Source: Microbacterium kyungheense (lineage in GTDB: Bacteria; Actinomycetota; Actinomycetes; Actinomycetales; Microbacteriaceae). Taken from it: a stretch of 64,000 bases of DNA. The notes beneath the pieces are model-generated. The model saw only the letters and a program-made list of their open reading frames with translations, made no database searches and was not told the origin of the DNA. The stretch spans positions 930,001-994,000 of the forward strand of contig NZ_VFPE01000001.1 in assembly GCF_006783905.1 (NCBI RefSeq). Reading direction: 5' to 3'. Below are positions 45,546 through 54,102 of this stretch, piece after piece. A program made the translations under genes and the position numbers. Each line of letters opens with the position of its first letter. Position 1 is the first letter of the stretch.

Positions 45546-45950
45546 ATGCGGACAAACGTGTCCGGAAGGGTCGCCGCGGTGCTGGTCGGCCTCGAAGGAG
45601 TGGGCATCGCCGCACTGGTGGTCTGGCAGATCGTGGAGATCCTGCGAGGTGACACCGACTCCCTGGCGAGCGCCATCGCGCTCATCGTGCTGAGCCTCGT
45701 GGGCGCCGCCGCGGTCATCGCCTTCGCCGTCGCCGTCTGGCGCGGCCAGTCGTGGGGTCGCTCGGGTGGCATCGTCACGCAGCTGCTGATCCTCGCCGTG
45801 GCGCTGGGCGCCGTGACGGGGGCATTCGCCGCGCCCGGCATCGCGCTCGCGCTCGCCGCACCTGCCATCGTGACCTTCGTGCTGCTGATCCTCGCGGTGC
45901 GCGACGCCGGACGCGCGGCGCGTCAGGACGGCAGCGGCAGCGCCCGCTGA
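45546..45950 (+). CDS. Small four-helix membrane protein, unknown
   Basis: A 134-residue protein with four membrane helices: VAAVLVGLEGVGIAALVVWQIVEIL, ALIVLSLVGAAAVIAFAVAVW, IVTQLLILAVALGAVTGAF and LALAAPAIVTFVLLILAV, and a short basic C-terminus (RDAGRAARQDG). The pattern of an early Glu-Gly-x-G-x-A and WRGQSWGRS between helices 2 and 3 is common in small actinobacterial membrane proteins of unknown function. I use ATG 45546; ATG 45480 would add 22 residues of Arg/Cys-rich sequence without a hydrophobic segment. It is divergent from whiB1. Confidence 0.7.
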   Translation: MRTNVSGRVAAVLVGLEGVGIAALVVWQIVEILRGDTDSLASAIALIVLSLVGAAAVIAFAVAVWRGQSWGRSGGIVTQLLILAVALGAVTGAFAAPGIALALAAPAIVTFVLLILAVRDAGRAARQDGSGSAR

Positions 45951-46012
45951 CGCCGACGCGGGCAGCCGACTCCGCCGGCGAGCACACGCCGCCGGCATCC
46001 TGTCCGGCGCGG

Positions 46013-46483
46013 TCAGACCCCGAGCAGTGAGCGCACCCGCGCGACGTGGCCGGTCGCGCGCACGTTGTACAGCGCGTGCGTCACGCGGCCTTCGGCGTCG
46101 ACCACGATGGTGGAGCGGATGACGCCCAGGAACGTCTTGCCGTAGTTCATCTTCTCGCCCCACGCGGCGTACTTCTCGAGCACCTCGTGATCGGGGTCGC
46201 TCAGCAGGTCGTACGTGAGACCGTCGCGCTCGCGGAAGCGGCGGAGCTTCTCGGGCTCGTCGGGCGAGATCCCGAGCACCGTGTAGCCCGCCGCCTGCAG
46301 CGGCGCGAGGCTGTCGCGGAAGTCGCACGCCTCCTTGGTGCATCCGGGGGTCATCGCCGCGGGGTAGAAGAACAGGATGACCGGGCCCCCGCGCAGGTCC
46401 TTCAGCGACACCGGGCGCTCGTCCTGATCGGGGAGCGTGAAGACGGGGGCGAGGGAGCCGGGTTCGAGGCGCTGCGTGGTCAC
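46013..46483 (-). CDS. bcp: Thioredoxin-dependent thiol peroxidase (Bcp/PrxQ)
   Basis: A 156-residue peroxiredoxin of the PrxQ class that reduces H2O2 and organic hydroperoxides with thioredoxin. The active site is MTPGCTKEACDFRD: peroxidatic Cys48 and, five residues later, resolving Cys53, so it should work as an atypical two-Cys enzyme with an internal disulfide. The Thr and Arg of the peroxide pocket (PxxxTxxC and the distant Arg in FLGVIRSTIVVD) are present. The start is GTG 46483, six bases after a TAGGCT box. It is convergent with the small membrane-protein gene. Confidence 0.94.
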   Translation of the reverse strand: MTTQRLEPGSLAPVFTLPDQDERPVSLKDLRGGPVILFFYPAAMTPGCTKEACDFRDSLAPLQAAGYTVLGISPDEPEKLRRFRERDGLTYDLLSDPDHEVLEKYAAWGEKMNYGKTFLGVIRSTIVVDAEGRVTHALYNVRATGHVARVRSLLGV

Positions 46484-46489
46484 CGTTCC

Positions 46490-46495
46490 AGCCTA
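46490..46495 (-). promoter_or_regulatory. -10 box (TAGGCT) for bcp
   Basis: TAGGCT ends six bases before GTG 46483; no ribosome site. Confidence 0.5.
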
Positions 46496-46530
46496 GGCCG
46501 ACGGTTCGCACCCGCCGAGTCACCGGCGGC

Positions 46531-46559
46531 CGCGGCGCCCGCGCTGCGCGGGCGCCGCG
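46531..46559 (-). terminator. Terminator of the SnoaL-like gene
   Basis: A perfect 13-bp stem (46531-46543 with 46547-46559) of G/C pairs and a three-base loop lies eight bases beyond the stop codon. Confidence 0.8.
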
Positions 46560-46567
46560 ACGGCGGC

Positions 46568-46927
46568 TCAGGCGGCCTGACGCAGGCCCGAGGTGTCGAA
46601 CGCCACCATCGAGTCGATCACGCGGCCATCCTTCAGCAGCATCCGATCCGTCCCTTCCCACGAGATCGGCCTGCCCTGGCTCGTGGCCGAGGCCTTCCAG
46701 CTGATGAAGCAGAGGTCGCCGACGGTGGCGTGGTGGGTCACCTCGAGGCGCACATCGGGGAACCGTTGGACGATGGATGCGACGCGCTCCTTCCACGCGT
46801 CGACACCGGTCATCGGTTCCTGGACTCCCGGGTAGCGCAGCACGATGTCCTCGTCTGCGATGCTCCCCACGAGATCAGGGTCGGGGGCCGCCCAGAACGC
46901 CGCCCACCGGTCGACAAAGTCGGTCAT
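46568..46927 (-). CDS. SnoaL/NTF2-like protein
   Basis: A 119-residue protein with the cone-shaped NTF2-like fold: an N-terminal helix (VDRWAAFWAAPDPDLVGSIADEDIVLRYPG), then TGVDAWKERVASIVQRFPDVRLEV, then alternating strands ending in WEGTDRMLLKDGRVIDSMVAFDT. SnoaL-like proteins act as small hydrolases, isomerases or binding proteins; the substrate cannot be deduced. ATG 46927 has AAGGGA upstream. It is divergent from a TetR regulator, with two overlapping palindromes between them, so it is most likely its regulated target. Confidence 0.85.
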   Translation of the reverse strand: MTDFVDRWAAFWAAPDPDLVGSIADEDIVLRYPGVQEPMTGVDAWKERVASIVQRFPDVRLEVTHHATVGDLCFISWKASATSQGRPISWEGTDRMLLKDGRVIDSMVAFDTSGLRQAA

Positions 46928-46942
46928 GAGTCATCCCTTCGT

Positions 46943-46974
46943 TACATACTCGGAGTACGTACTTGGAGTACGTA
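46943..46974. promoter_or_regulatory. Two overlapping TetR operators
   Basis: TACATACTC-G-GAGTACGTA (46943-46961) and TACGTACTT-G-GAGTACGTA (46956-46974) are 19-bp palindromes, each matching at eight of nine arm positions, that share TACGTA. They occupy the divergent control region of the SnoaL-like and tetR genes. Confidence 0.75.
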
Positions 46975-47012
46975 AGCTACTGACGCAGTCCGTCCCCGTC
47001 AAGGAGGTCGCC

Positions 47013-47630
47013 ATGGGAACGCCGCGCCGCCAGAGAGAGCGCTCCGAGACCACCGCCGCCCGGCTGGTTGCTGTGGCGGCGCAACTGTTCGGCGACGAAG
47101 GCTATACAGCGGTGTCCACGGACGACATCGCTGCGCGTGCCGGCCTGACCAAGGGAGCGCTGTATCACCACTTCGCCGACAAGTCGGCACTCTTCCGAGC
47201 GGTCTTCGTCCAGCTGCAGCAGGAACTGGTGTCCACGCTGACGGCGGCAGCTGCAGATGCCGGCGGCGGCTGGGACGGATTCGTCGCGGGCGTCGACGCC
47301 TTCATCCGGGAATGCGAGCGCCCGTCGATCGGCCGGATCATCGTGATCGACGGCCCCGCCGTCCTCGGCCGCGATGAGGCCAGGACGGTCGAGGACGGAT
47401 ATGTGGGGGCCCTCCTCACAGGTGCGCTGAGCCGGCTGCAGGAAGCGGGTCAGCTGCGCCGAGGAGACAGTGCCGTACGATCCCGGCTGCTCCTGGGGGC
47501 ACTCTGCGAGGCCGCGATCGTCGTGGCCGCAGCTGCCGACTCCGAGCGAGCGAGAAAGGCGGTGCTGTCCGAGGTCGTCGCGATGCTCGACGGGCTCCGC
47601 GCCCGCCAGGACCCGGCGCCTGCGGCTTAG
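47013..47630 (+). CDS. TetR family regulator
   Basis: A 205-residue repressor-type protein. The TetR helix-turn-helix (about 10-58) reads TAARLVAVAAQLFGDEGYTAVSTDDIAARAGLTKGALYHHFADKSALF, cited as the domain, followed by a helical ligand domain with a C-terminal TetR_C-like fold. ATG 47013 has AAGGAGG directly upstream; the frame is open to 46845 but that part runs through the operators. It should bind the two 19-bp palindromes 38 bases upstream and control itself and the SnoaL-like gene. Its 3' end overlaps the convergent rsgA gene by four bases. Confidence 0.92.
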   Translation: MGTPRRQRERSETTAARLVAVAAQLFGDEGYTAVSTDDIAARAGLTKGALYHHFADKSALFRAVFVQLQQELVSTLTAAAADAGGGWDGFVAGVDAFIRECERPSIGRIIVIDGPAVLGRDEARTVEDGYVGALLTGALSRLQEAGQLRRGDSAVRSRLLLGALCEAAIVVAAAADSERARKAVLSEVVAMLDGLRARQDPAPAA

Positions 47631-48688
47631 GCTCCCGGCTCCTGCGCCTTCTTCGCGAAGGTCTCGAGCAGTCGCTGCAGCGAGTCCAGCCGGGCGGCGC
47701 CGCCGGGACCCAGGCGTCCCTCGGCGACGGCCTCGACGATCGCGCAGTCCGGTGCGTCGGGCAGGTGCGTGCACCCGCGCGGGCACTCCTCGGCGATCTC
47801 GGCGAGATCGGTGAAGGCGCGCAGGATGTTGGCCGGGTCGACGTGGCCCAGCCCGAAGGAGCGGACGCCCGGTGTGTCGATCACCCAGCCGTTGCCGCCC
47901 TCACCCCGGTAGCGCAGCGACACCGTCGAGCTCGACGTGTGGCGGCCGCGGCCGGTGACCTCGTTGACGTGCCCGGTCGCGCGCCGCGCGTCAGGGACGA
48001 GCGCGTTCACGAGAGTCGACTTGCCGACGCCCGAATGCCCGACGAACACGGTGGAGTGCCCGACGAGGGCCGCGCCGATGCGCTGCAGCGGCATCTCTTC
48101 GCGCCCGCTCGTGAACACCTCGAGGTCGAGGCCGTCGAAGTGCGCGAGGAACTCGGCCGGGTCGGCGAGGTCGGTCTTCGTCACGACGAGGAGGGGACGG
48201 ATGCCGGCGTCCAGGGCCGCCACCAGGTAGCGGTCGACGAGCCGGGGCCGCGGCTCGGGATCGGCGGCGGCCACGACGACGAGCATCTGATCCGCATTGG
48301 CCACGATGACCCGCTCGACCTGGTCGGTGTCGTCGGCGCTGCGGCGCAGCAGCGAGGTGCGCTCCTCGATGCCGACGATGCGTGCGAGCGTGCCTTCGTC
48401 GCCCGACGTGTCGCCCACGACGCGGGCGCGATCGCCGGTCACGATGGGCATCTTGCGCAGCTCCCGGGCGCGGGTGGCGAGCACCGTGTGCTCGTTCGGG
48501 AGGTCCTCGTCGACGAGCACGGTGTAGCGGCCGCGGTCGACGCCCAGGACGCGGGCGATCTCGGCGTCGCTGTGGGCGGGACGCCGCTTGGTGCGGGGGC
48601 GATTGGCCTTCGGGTTGGGCCGCACGCGGACGTCGGCCTCGTCGAACTCGGGCTCGTCGTCGTCGCCGAGATCGTCCAACCAGCTCAT
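47627..48688 (-). CDS. rsgA: Ribosome small-subunit GTPase RsgA
   Basis: A 353-residue circularly permuted GTPase that checks late 30S assembly. After a charged N-terminal extension (about 1-45), an OB-fold is followed by the permuted G motifs: G4 TKTD at 170-173, G1 GHSGVGKST at 217-225 and G3 DTPG at 271-274, and a zinc site with Cys302, Cys306, His308 and Cys315. ATG 48688 lies 59 bases after the aroA stop on the same strand, so the two are probably one operon, a pairing also seen in mycobacteria. No good ribosome site is visible at the start. Confidence 0.96.
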   Translation of the reverse strand: MSWLDDLGDDDEPEFDEADVRVRPNPKANRPRTKRRPAHSDAEIARVLGVDRGRYTVLVDEDLPNEHTVLATRARELRKMPIVTGDRARVVGDTSGDEGTLARIVGIEERTSLLRRSADDTDQVERVIVANADQMLVVVAAADPEPRPRLVDRYLVAALDAGIRPLLVVTKTDLADPAEFLAHFDGLDLEVFTSGREEMPLQRIGAALVGHSTVFVGHSGVGKSTLVNALVPDARRATGHVNEVTGRGRHTSSSTVSLRYRGEGGNGWVIDTPGVRSFGLGHVDPANILRAFTDLAEIAEECPRGCTHLPDAPDCAIVEAVAEGRLGPGGAARLDSLQRLLETFAKKAQEPGA

Positions 48689-48747
48689 GGCGCCGTCTCG
48701 CTCACTGGGTCGTCCCGGATCGCGTCACGATGCTCTCGGATGCCGCG

Positions 48748-50127
48748 TCACGAGACGCGCATCGCCTCGTCGGGAAGACCGCCGTCGGCGTGATCGTCAT
48801 CGCCGTCGAGCATGCGCTGCCAGATCTGCGGGAACTCTGGCATGGTCTTGGCGGTCGTGCCGATGTCGTCGACCTCGACGCCCGGCACGGCCAGCCCGAT
48901 CAGCGCACCCGTGGTCGCCATCCGGTGGTCGTGGTAGGCGTGCCACACGCCGCCGCGGAGCGGCTGGGGGACGATGCGGATGCCGTCCGGCAGCTCGTGC
49001 GCCTCGCCGCCGAGTCCGCGCAGCTCGGCGACCAGCGCCGCGATCCGGTCGGTCTCGTGACCGCGGATGTGGCCGATGCCGTGGAGCGTCGACGGGGAGT
49101 CGGCGAACGCGGCCAGCGCGAAGATCGTGGGGGTGAGCTCGCCGGCCGCCGACAGATCCAGATCGACGCCCTGGATGCCGGCGCCGGCGGTGACCGTGAG
49201 CGCTCCGCCGCGACGCACGACGCGGGCGCCCATGAGCGACAGGATGTCGGTGAGCATGGCGCCGGGCTGCGTGGAGTGCGCGGGCCAGCCGGTGACCGAC
49301 ACGGAGCCGCCCGCGACCATCGCCGCGGCCAGGAACGGCGCGGCGTTGGACAGGTCGGGCTCGATGGCGACGTCCTTGCCGCGGATGGCGCTCGCCGGCA
49401 CGATCCACTCGCCCACGGCAGGGCGCTCGACGTGCACCCCGCGGTGCGCGAGCGATTCCACGGTCATGTCGATGTGGGGGATGCTGGGCAACCGCTCACC
49501 GGAGTGCACGAGGTGCAGACCGACATCGAAGCGCGGCGCCGCGAGCAGCAGGCCAGAGACGAACTGGCTCGAGGCGCTCGCGTCGATGGTGACCTCGCCG
49601 CCACGGACATGGCCGTGACCGCGCACGATGAAGGGAAGCGCCCACCGCGCACCGTCGTCGATGTCGACCCCGACGTCGCGCAGCGCCGTGATCATGGCAC
49701 CCATCGGGCGGTGCAGCGCGCTCTCGTGCGCCGTGAGGGTGACGTCGCCGTGCGCGAAGCCGCCGAGGGCGGCCACGAAGCGCATCACGGTGCCCGCCTG
49801 GCCGCAGTCGAGGACGCTGTCGCCGCCGAGCGGCCACACGGGGGTGACCTCGACGTCGTCGCCGTACACGCCCGCGCCCGGCACGAGCTCGATGCCCACG
49901 CCCAGTGCCCGCAGCGCGTCGATCATGCGCGCGGAATCGTCGGAGTGCAGCGGGGCGATCAGCCGGCTCGGGCCGTCTGCGAGTGCGGCGAGGATGAGCT
50001 CGCGGTTCGTCAGCGATTTGGAGCCCGGCACCGTCACGGTGGCGCGCAGAGCGCCCTCCGCGACGGGCGCGTGCCAGTGGCCGTGCGCAATCGGCGCGGA
50101 AGTGGGGGAATACCCGTCGGCTGTCAT
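48748..50127 (-). CDS. aroA: 5-enolpyruvylshikimate-3-phosphate synthase
   Basis: A 459-residue enzyme of the shikimate pathway joining shikimate-3-phosphate and phosphoenolpyruvate. Signatures: VPGSKSLTNRELILAALADGPS (substrate Lys/Ser), GVYGDDVEVTP, the DCGQAGTVMRF loop where GxAGTAxR is usual, HESALHRPM, ASASSQFVSGLLL, EPDLSNAAPF, the RGHETDRIA motif and the final DHRMA. The GQAGTVMR loop with Gln and Val is a small deviation from LGNAGTAMR, normal in actinobacterial enzymes. ATG 50127 lies eight bases after a TAGGGT box. The C-terminus is Asp/His/Gly-rich. It is divergent from sigR. Confidence 0.96.
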   Translation of the reverse strand: MTADGYSPTSAPIAHGHWHAPVAEGALRATVTVPGSKSLTNRELILAALADGPSRLIAPLHSDDSARMIDALRALGVGIELVPGAGVYGDDVEVTPVWPLGGDSVLDCGQAGTVMRFVAALGGFAHGDVTLTAHESALHRPMGAMITALRDVGVDIDDGARWALPFIVRGHGHVRGGEVTIDASASSQFVSGLLLAAPRFDVGLHLVHSGERLPSIPHIDMTVESLAHRGVHVERPAVGEWIVPASAIRGKDVAIEPDLSNAAPFLAAAMVAGGSVSVTGWPAHSTQPGAMLTDILSLMGARVVRRGGALTVTAGAGIQGVDLDLSAAGELTPTIFALAAFADSPSTLHGIGHIRGHETDRIAALVAELRGLGGEAHELPDGIRIVPQPLRGGVWHAYHDHRMATTGALIGLAVPGVEVDDIGTTAKTMPEFPQIWQRMLDGDDDHADGGLPDEAMRVS

Positions 50128-50281
50128 CGGGTTCTACCCTACTGAACCGGTGCGACAGGCCCGGGAGACACCCACGAGCGGAGCCGGATGTTCGCCACAC
50201 TTGATCGCGTCGAGACCGATGCGCCCTCGCTGAGCCTCGGGTCGCGGCATCCTGCCCCCGCGGGGCTGGAGGCGGCCGCCG

Positions 50282-50287
50282 TAGACT
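50282..50287 (+). promoter_or_regulatory. -10 box (TAGACT) for sigR
   Basis: TAGACT lies five bases before an in-frame GTG (50293) and eight before ATG 50296, so the sigma-factor mRNA is probably leaderless or nearly so. Confidence 0.45.
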
Positions 50288-50295
50288 GGCGCGTG

Positions 50296-50916
50296 ATGAG
50301 CGAATCGATCGACCAGGTCTCCGGCGCCGAGGCGGCGGACGACCCGCGCGCCCAGTTCGAGGAGCAGGCGCTGCCCTTCATGGACCAGCTGTACGCCGCG
50401 GCCATGCGGATGACCCGCAACCCCGCGGACGCGGCCGACCTCGTGCAAGAGACGTTCGTCAAGGCGTTCGCCTCGTGGAAGACGTTCACGCAGGGCACGA
50501 ACCTCAAGGCGTGGCTGTACCGGATCCTCACGAACACGTACATCAACACGTACCGCAAGAAGCAGCGTGAGCCGTATCAGGGCACGATCGACGAGCTCGA
50601 GGACTGGCAGCTGGGCGGCGCGGAGTCGACCACTGCGACGAGCACGCGCTCGGCCGAGGCCGAGGCGATCGACCACATGCCCGCGTCGGTCGTGAAGGAT
50701 GCGCTGCAGTCCATTCCGGAGGATTTCCGGCTCGCGGTCTACCTCGCCGACGTCGAGGGCTTCGCGTACCAAGAGATCGCCGACATCATGAAGACCCCCA
50801 TCGGCACGGTCATGAGCCGCCTGCACCGTGGCAGGCGAATGCTCCGTGAACTGCTGGCCGATTACGCAAAGGAGCGCGGCATTCAGACGACTGCCGCCAC
50901 GAGGAGCACGAAATGA
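50296..50916 (+). CDS. sigR: ECF sigma factor SigR/SigH (thiol-oxidative stress)
   Basis: A 206-residue ECF sigma factor. Region 2 ([34 protein letters not shown], then [21 protein letters not shown]) and region 4 ([53 protein letters not shown], cited as the domain) match the SigR/SigH subgroup, as does the linker [14 protein letters not shown]. It directs the thioredoxin and other redox-repair genes under disulfide stress. The downstream gene overlaps by ATGA and encodes its zinc anti-sigma factor. I start at ATG 50296; an upstream in-frame ATG at 50188 would add 36 residues, reminiscent of the longer SigR' form known in Streptomyces. Confidence 0.95.
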   Translation: MSESIDQVSGAEAADDPRAQFEEQALPFMDQLYAAAMRMTRNPADAADLVQETFVKAFASWKTFTQGTNLKAWLYRILTNTYINTYRKKQREPYQGTIDELEDWQLGGAESTTATSTRSAEAEAIDHMPASVVKDALQSIPEDFRLAVYLADVEGFAYQEIADIMKTPIGTVMSRLHRGRRMLRELLADYAKERGIQTTAATRSTK

Positions 50917-51158
50917 CCGACTGCGGCTGTGAGAAGGCGCGGCGCGACCTGGAGGAGTACCTGCGCCACGAGGTCTGCAAGACCTCGCAGACCGACATCG
51001 CCGAGCACCTGGAGCACTGCGAGGGCTGCCAGGACGAGGCGCTCGTCGCCCGTACGCTGACCGAAGTGCTCGCCCGGGCCTGCAAGGAGAGCGCGCCCGA
51101 AGAGCTGCGCGACCAGGTGCTCGCGAAGCTGCGCGAGGCGCAGACCGTCCAGAGCTGA
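50913..51158 (+). CDS. rsrA: Zinc-binding anti-sigma factor RsrA/RshA
   Basis: An 81-residue ZAS-type anti-sigma factor. The zinc motif is HLEHCEGC (His32-x3-Cys36-x2-Cys39), with further cysteines at residues 4, 6 and 22 that can complete the redox switch. The family holds its sigma factor inactive when reduced; disulfide formation between zinc Cys residues releases zinc and the sigma factor. A short amphipathic helix ([33 protein letters not shown]) covers the sigma-binding part. It is translationally coupled to sigR (ATGA) and convergent, nine bases apart, with the LuxR-type gene. Confidence 0.93.
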   Translation: MTDCGCEKARRDLEEYLRHEVCKTSQTDIAEHLEHCEGCQDEALVARTLTEVLARACKESAPEELRDQVLAKLREAQTVQS

Positions 51159-51167
51159 CGCGCGGCC

Positions 51168-53756
51168 TCACTCGAGGCCGAGCGCGGCGGCGGCGCGCAC
51201 GATGTCGCGCCGGCTCGCGAGACCCAGCTTGCTGAGCACCGCGGACACGTGGTGATCCGCCGTCTTGGGCGAGATGTAGAGCTGCTGCGCAAGCTCGGCG
51301 TTCGTGAGGCCCCGCGCGACCAGCCGGGCCACGTCGAGCTGGCGGTTGGTCAGGCCCGACGGATTGGCGAGCGTCGCGCTGCGGGGCCGGGCGGGGAGCG
51401 AGCGGATGCCTCGCTCGGTGAGCATGCGGCGTGCCCGTGCCGCCGTGGCCGGCACATCGAGCGCGTCCAGGCTCGCGATGCCCGCCGCCGCGGTGGCGGC
51501 ATCCGTCGCGTGAACCGCGGCGATCGCGGCATCGAACGGGGCACCGAGGTCGCGCCACGACTGTGCGGCCTCGGCATGGGATCCCGAGAGCTCGAGCCGG
51601 TAGGGCTCGGGGAGGGCATCGCTCGCCTCCGCGGTGGGACGGCCGAGCCTCGCGAGCCACACCCGCAGGTCGCCGATGGCCCACTGCGTGCCGGGAAGCA
51701 CCGCTGCGGCCGCGAGCGCGGCGGGAGCGGCCTCCAGCGCGGGATCGGCGTCGCCGGTCAGCCAGGCGCGTTCGGCGTGGACGCTCAGCACAGCCAGCGT
51801 CACCAGCGATTCGTCCAGCCGCGCCGCCAGCTCCGCCGCCGCCTCCAGGTGGCCGTCGGCGGCGGCCGCGTCCTCGCCCCGGCGGAGTTCCAGCAGCGCC
51901 GACACGATGTGCGGCCAGACGGCTGCCAGCGGCGCCCAGCCGCTGTCGAGAACCGACGCCGCGTCCTCGGCGGACGCGGCCCAGCGGCCGCGGAGCAGGT
52001 GCAGGCGTGACCGCATCCCCGTCTGCCACTGATGGCACACCGGGATGTCGCGGTCGACCGTGAGCGGGATGGACTCCGCCAGCACCGCCTCGGCCTCGCC
52101 CAGCCGGCGGTGCTCGATGTCGAGAGCCGAGAGGTTCGAGTACGCGGTCGTGCCGATCTCGTCCAGCGATCGTTCCAGGGCCTCCCACGCGTGCAGTCGC
52201 AGGACGGTGCGTGCCCCCGTGTCGCCGTCGACGAGGGATGCTGCGGCCTCCGTGATCGACAGGCGCAGGGCGACGGCATCCACGGGGGAGGAATCGCGCT
52301 GCGCAGCGACGATCCGGCGCGCGGAGGCGAGGTCGTGGCGTCGATACGCGAGATAGGCGCGCGTCGCCTGCGCCGAGGCGAACGCCGCCGCGCCCGCCTG
52401 CACGTCGGCGGCGGCATCGGCGTGACGCTCGGCCTCGCGCCGGCGCGCGGAGTAGTACTCCACGACGGCGCGTCGGTCGTGCGCGGTGCTGATGCCGTCG
52501 TGGTCGCCGAGCCGCTCGCGGATGCGCAGCGCCGCATCGATGGACGACAGGGATGCCGGCAGCCGGCTCACCATGTACTGCTCGGTGCTCAGCAGCTCGA
52601 GCAGCCGCGCGCGCTCGGCGGGCTCGTCGTCGAGGTGCTCCAACGCGAGCGTCAGGAAGGCGACCGCCTCGGTGTGGGAGCCCGTGCGCGTCGCGTCGTC
52701 GGCGGCGCGGACCGCGTACGTCAGGGTGCGCTCGCGGTCGCCGGCGGCCGCCGCATGGTGGGTGAGCACGGCGTCGTCGGCGCCGCCCACGTGTTCCCAC
52801 GCGTCGAGCACGCGACGGTGCAGGAGCGCCTCGACGCCCGGCTCGGTGCTCGCGACGAGGGCGAGGCGGGCGAGCTCATGCCGGAAGCCGATCCCGTGGG
52901 GCGTGCGCACCAGCAGTCCGGTGCCCTCGAGGCGGCGGAGCGTCGGGACGTCGATGCCGCCGCCGTCGGGCCCCGCGCCGCCGGGCCCGACCCACGCCAG
53001 CAGGCGATCGTCGAACGCGTCGGGCGCGGTCGCGATGAGCTGCAGCGCCTCGAGCTCCGCACCGCTGAGGCCGGTGGTGCTCGCGATCACCGCGTCGCGC
53101 ACCGTCGGCGGCAGTTCGTCGCCGGGGCTGCGGGCGATCTCGGCCACGAAGAACGGATTGCCGCCGGTGAGGGCGCGCACGTGGGCGGCGTCGGGGCCGC
53201 CGTCGCCGAGGAGCTCGCGCACCGCGTCGACCGAGAGCGGGGGAGCGGCCACGCGTGTGGCGGTGTCCATGCGCGCGATGTCGCCGAGCAGCGCCAGCAG
53301 CGTGTGACCGAGAGGAACGTCGCGGTGCGCGATCACCAGGACGACCGGCAGCGCCTCGATCCGGCGCATCAGGAACCGCAGCACCTCGACCGAAGCGGCG
53401 TCGATCCATTGCGCGTCGTCGATCACGAGCACGGTGGGTGCCGCCGACACCAGCGCCGCGAAGCGCGCCTCCGCTCCCAGCAGCGAGTCCGCCTCGACGG
53501 GATCGCCGAGCGCGGCCTGCACGTCGCGCACAGGCCCCAGGGGGCGGGGCGTCGACAGCGGGTCGCACGCGGCGCGCAGCACGCGCACGTCCTCGGGCAC
53601 GCCCGCGAGCGCCGCGGTCACGAGGCTCGTCTTGCCCGCACCCGCATCGCCGGCCACGGTCACGACGGACCCCGACGCCGCTCCGTCGGCCACCGTGCCC
53701 CGCGCGATCGCGTCGGCCAGCGCGTCCAGCTGCGGCGCGCGCTCGAACAGCCCCAT
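51168..53756 (-). CDS. Large LuxR-family ATPase regulator (MalT/LAL type)
   Basis: An 862-residue regulator. An AAA_16/NB-ARC-like ATPase (about 1-250) has Walker A GDAGAGKTSL (residues 36-45) and Walker B VLVIDDAQWIDAASVEVLRFL. A long helical, TPR-like middle (about 330-760) probably senses a ligand or protein. The C-terminal LuxR helix-turn-helix reads LTNRQLDVARLVARGLTNAELAQQLYISPKTADHHVSAVLSKLG, cited as the domain. Such LAL regulators activate target operons after ATP and inducer binding; nothing adjacent is an obvious target. ATG 53756 is six bases after a TACGAT box, which excludes the longer open frame. Confidence 0.92.
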   Translation of the reverse strand: MGLFERAPQLDALADAIARGTVADGAASGSVVTVAGDAGAGKTSLVTAALAGVPEDVRVLRAACDPLSTPRPLGPVRDVQAALGDPVEADSLLGAEARFAALVSAAPTVLVIDDAQWIDAASVEVLRFLMRRIEALPVVLVIAHRDVPLGHTLLALLGDIARMDTATRVAAPPLSVDAVRELLGDGGPDAAHVRALTGGNPFFVAEIARSPGDELPPTVRDAVIASTTGLSGAELEALQLIATAPDAFDDRLLAWVGPGGAGPDGGGIDVPTLRRLEGTGLLVRTPHGIGFRHELARLALVASTEPGVEALLHRRVLDAWEHVGGADDAVLTHHAAAAGDRERTLTYAVRAADDATRTGSHTEAVAFLTLALEHLDDEPAERARLLELLSTEQYMVSRLPASLSSIDAALRIRERLGDHDGISTAHDRRAVVEYYSARRREAERHADAAADVQAGAAAFASAQATRAYLAYRRHDLASARRIVAAQRDSSPVDAVALRLSITEAAASLVDGDTGARTVLRLHAWEALERSLDEIGTTAYSNLSALDIEHRRLGEAEAVLAESIPLTVDRDIPVCHQWQTGMRSRLHLLRGRWAASAEDAASVLDSGWAPLAAVWPHIVSALLELRRGEDAAAADGHLEAAAELAARLDESLVTLAVLSVHAERAWLTGDADPALEAAPAALAAAAVLPGTQWAIGDLRVWLARLGRPTAEASDALPEPYRLELSGSHAEAAQSWRDLGAPFDAAIAAVHATDAATAAAGIASLDALDVPATAARARRMLTERGIRSLPARPRSATLANPSGLTNRQLDVARLVARGLTNAELAQQLYISPKTADHHVSAVLSKLGLASRRDIVRAAAALGLE

Positions 53757-53762
53757 GGCGCC

Positions 53763-53768
53763 ATCGTA
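53763..53768 (-). promoter_or_regulatory. -10 box (TACGAT) for the LuxR-type gene
   Basis: TACGAT ends six bases before ATG 53756; no ribosome site. Confidence 0.5.
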
Positions 53769-53850
53769 GGCTTCGGCGCCGCCGCGCGGGCGGTCACCGG
53801 CCGAGGTGCCAGGGGGCTGTCCGAGCCGCCGCGCGTCCCGCCGCGGCGGG

Positions 53851-54102
53851 TCAGCGGGGGACGGGTCCGCCGAGTGCGACGTCGGCGTAGGCACCCGCAC
53901 GCATGGCCTCCAAGGCGTAGGCGACCGTGCGCCGCCGGGTCATCTCGGCGTGGTCGACGGCGGAGCGACGGCGGGATGCCGTCGCGCCGGCGCGCGCCGC
54001 CGCGACGAGCCGCAGCATCCCGCGTCGCACGCCGGCCGCCAGGGCGCGCAGCGCGGCGCCCTGCTCGGCCATCGCGGCCGGCGTGACGTAGACCGCGGTC
54101 AT
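53851..54102 (-). CDS. Small unknown protein linked to the DUF4242 gene
   Basis: An 83-residue basic, Ala/Arg-rich protein (MTAVYVTPAAMAEQGAALRALAAGVRRG, then SAVDHAEMTRRRTVAYALEAMRAGAYADVALGGPVPR) with no membrane segment and no family I recognise. It is probably all helical. The evidence for coding is the four-base overlap (ATGA) with the stop of the DUF4242 gene and a normal high-GC third position. The segment HAEMTRRRTVAYALEAMRAG could be an amphipathic helix for partner or nucleic-acid binding; that is a guess. Confidence 0.55.
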   Translation of the reverse strand: MTAVYVTPAAMAEQGAALRALAAGVRRGMLRLVAAARAGATASRRRSAVDHAEMTRRRTVAYALEAMRAGAYADVALGGPVPR

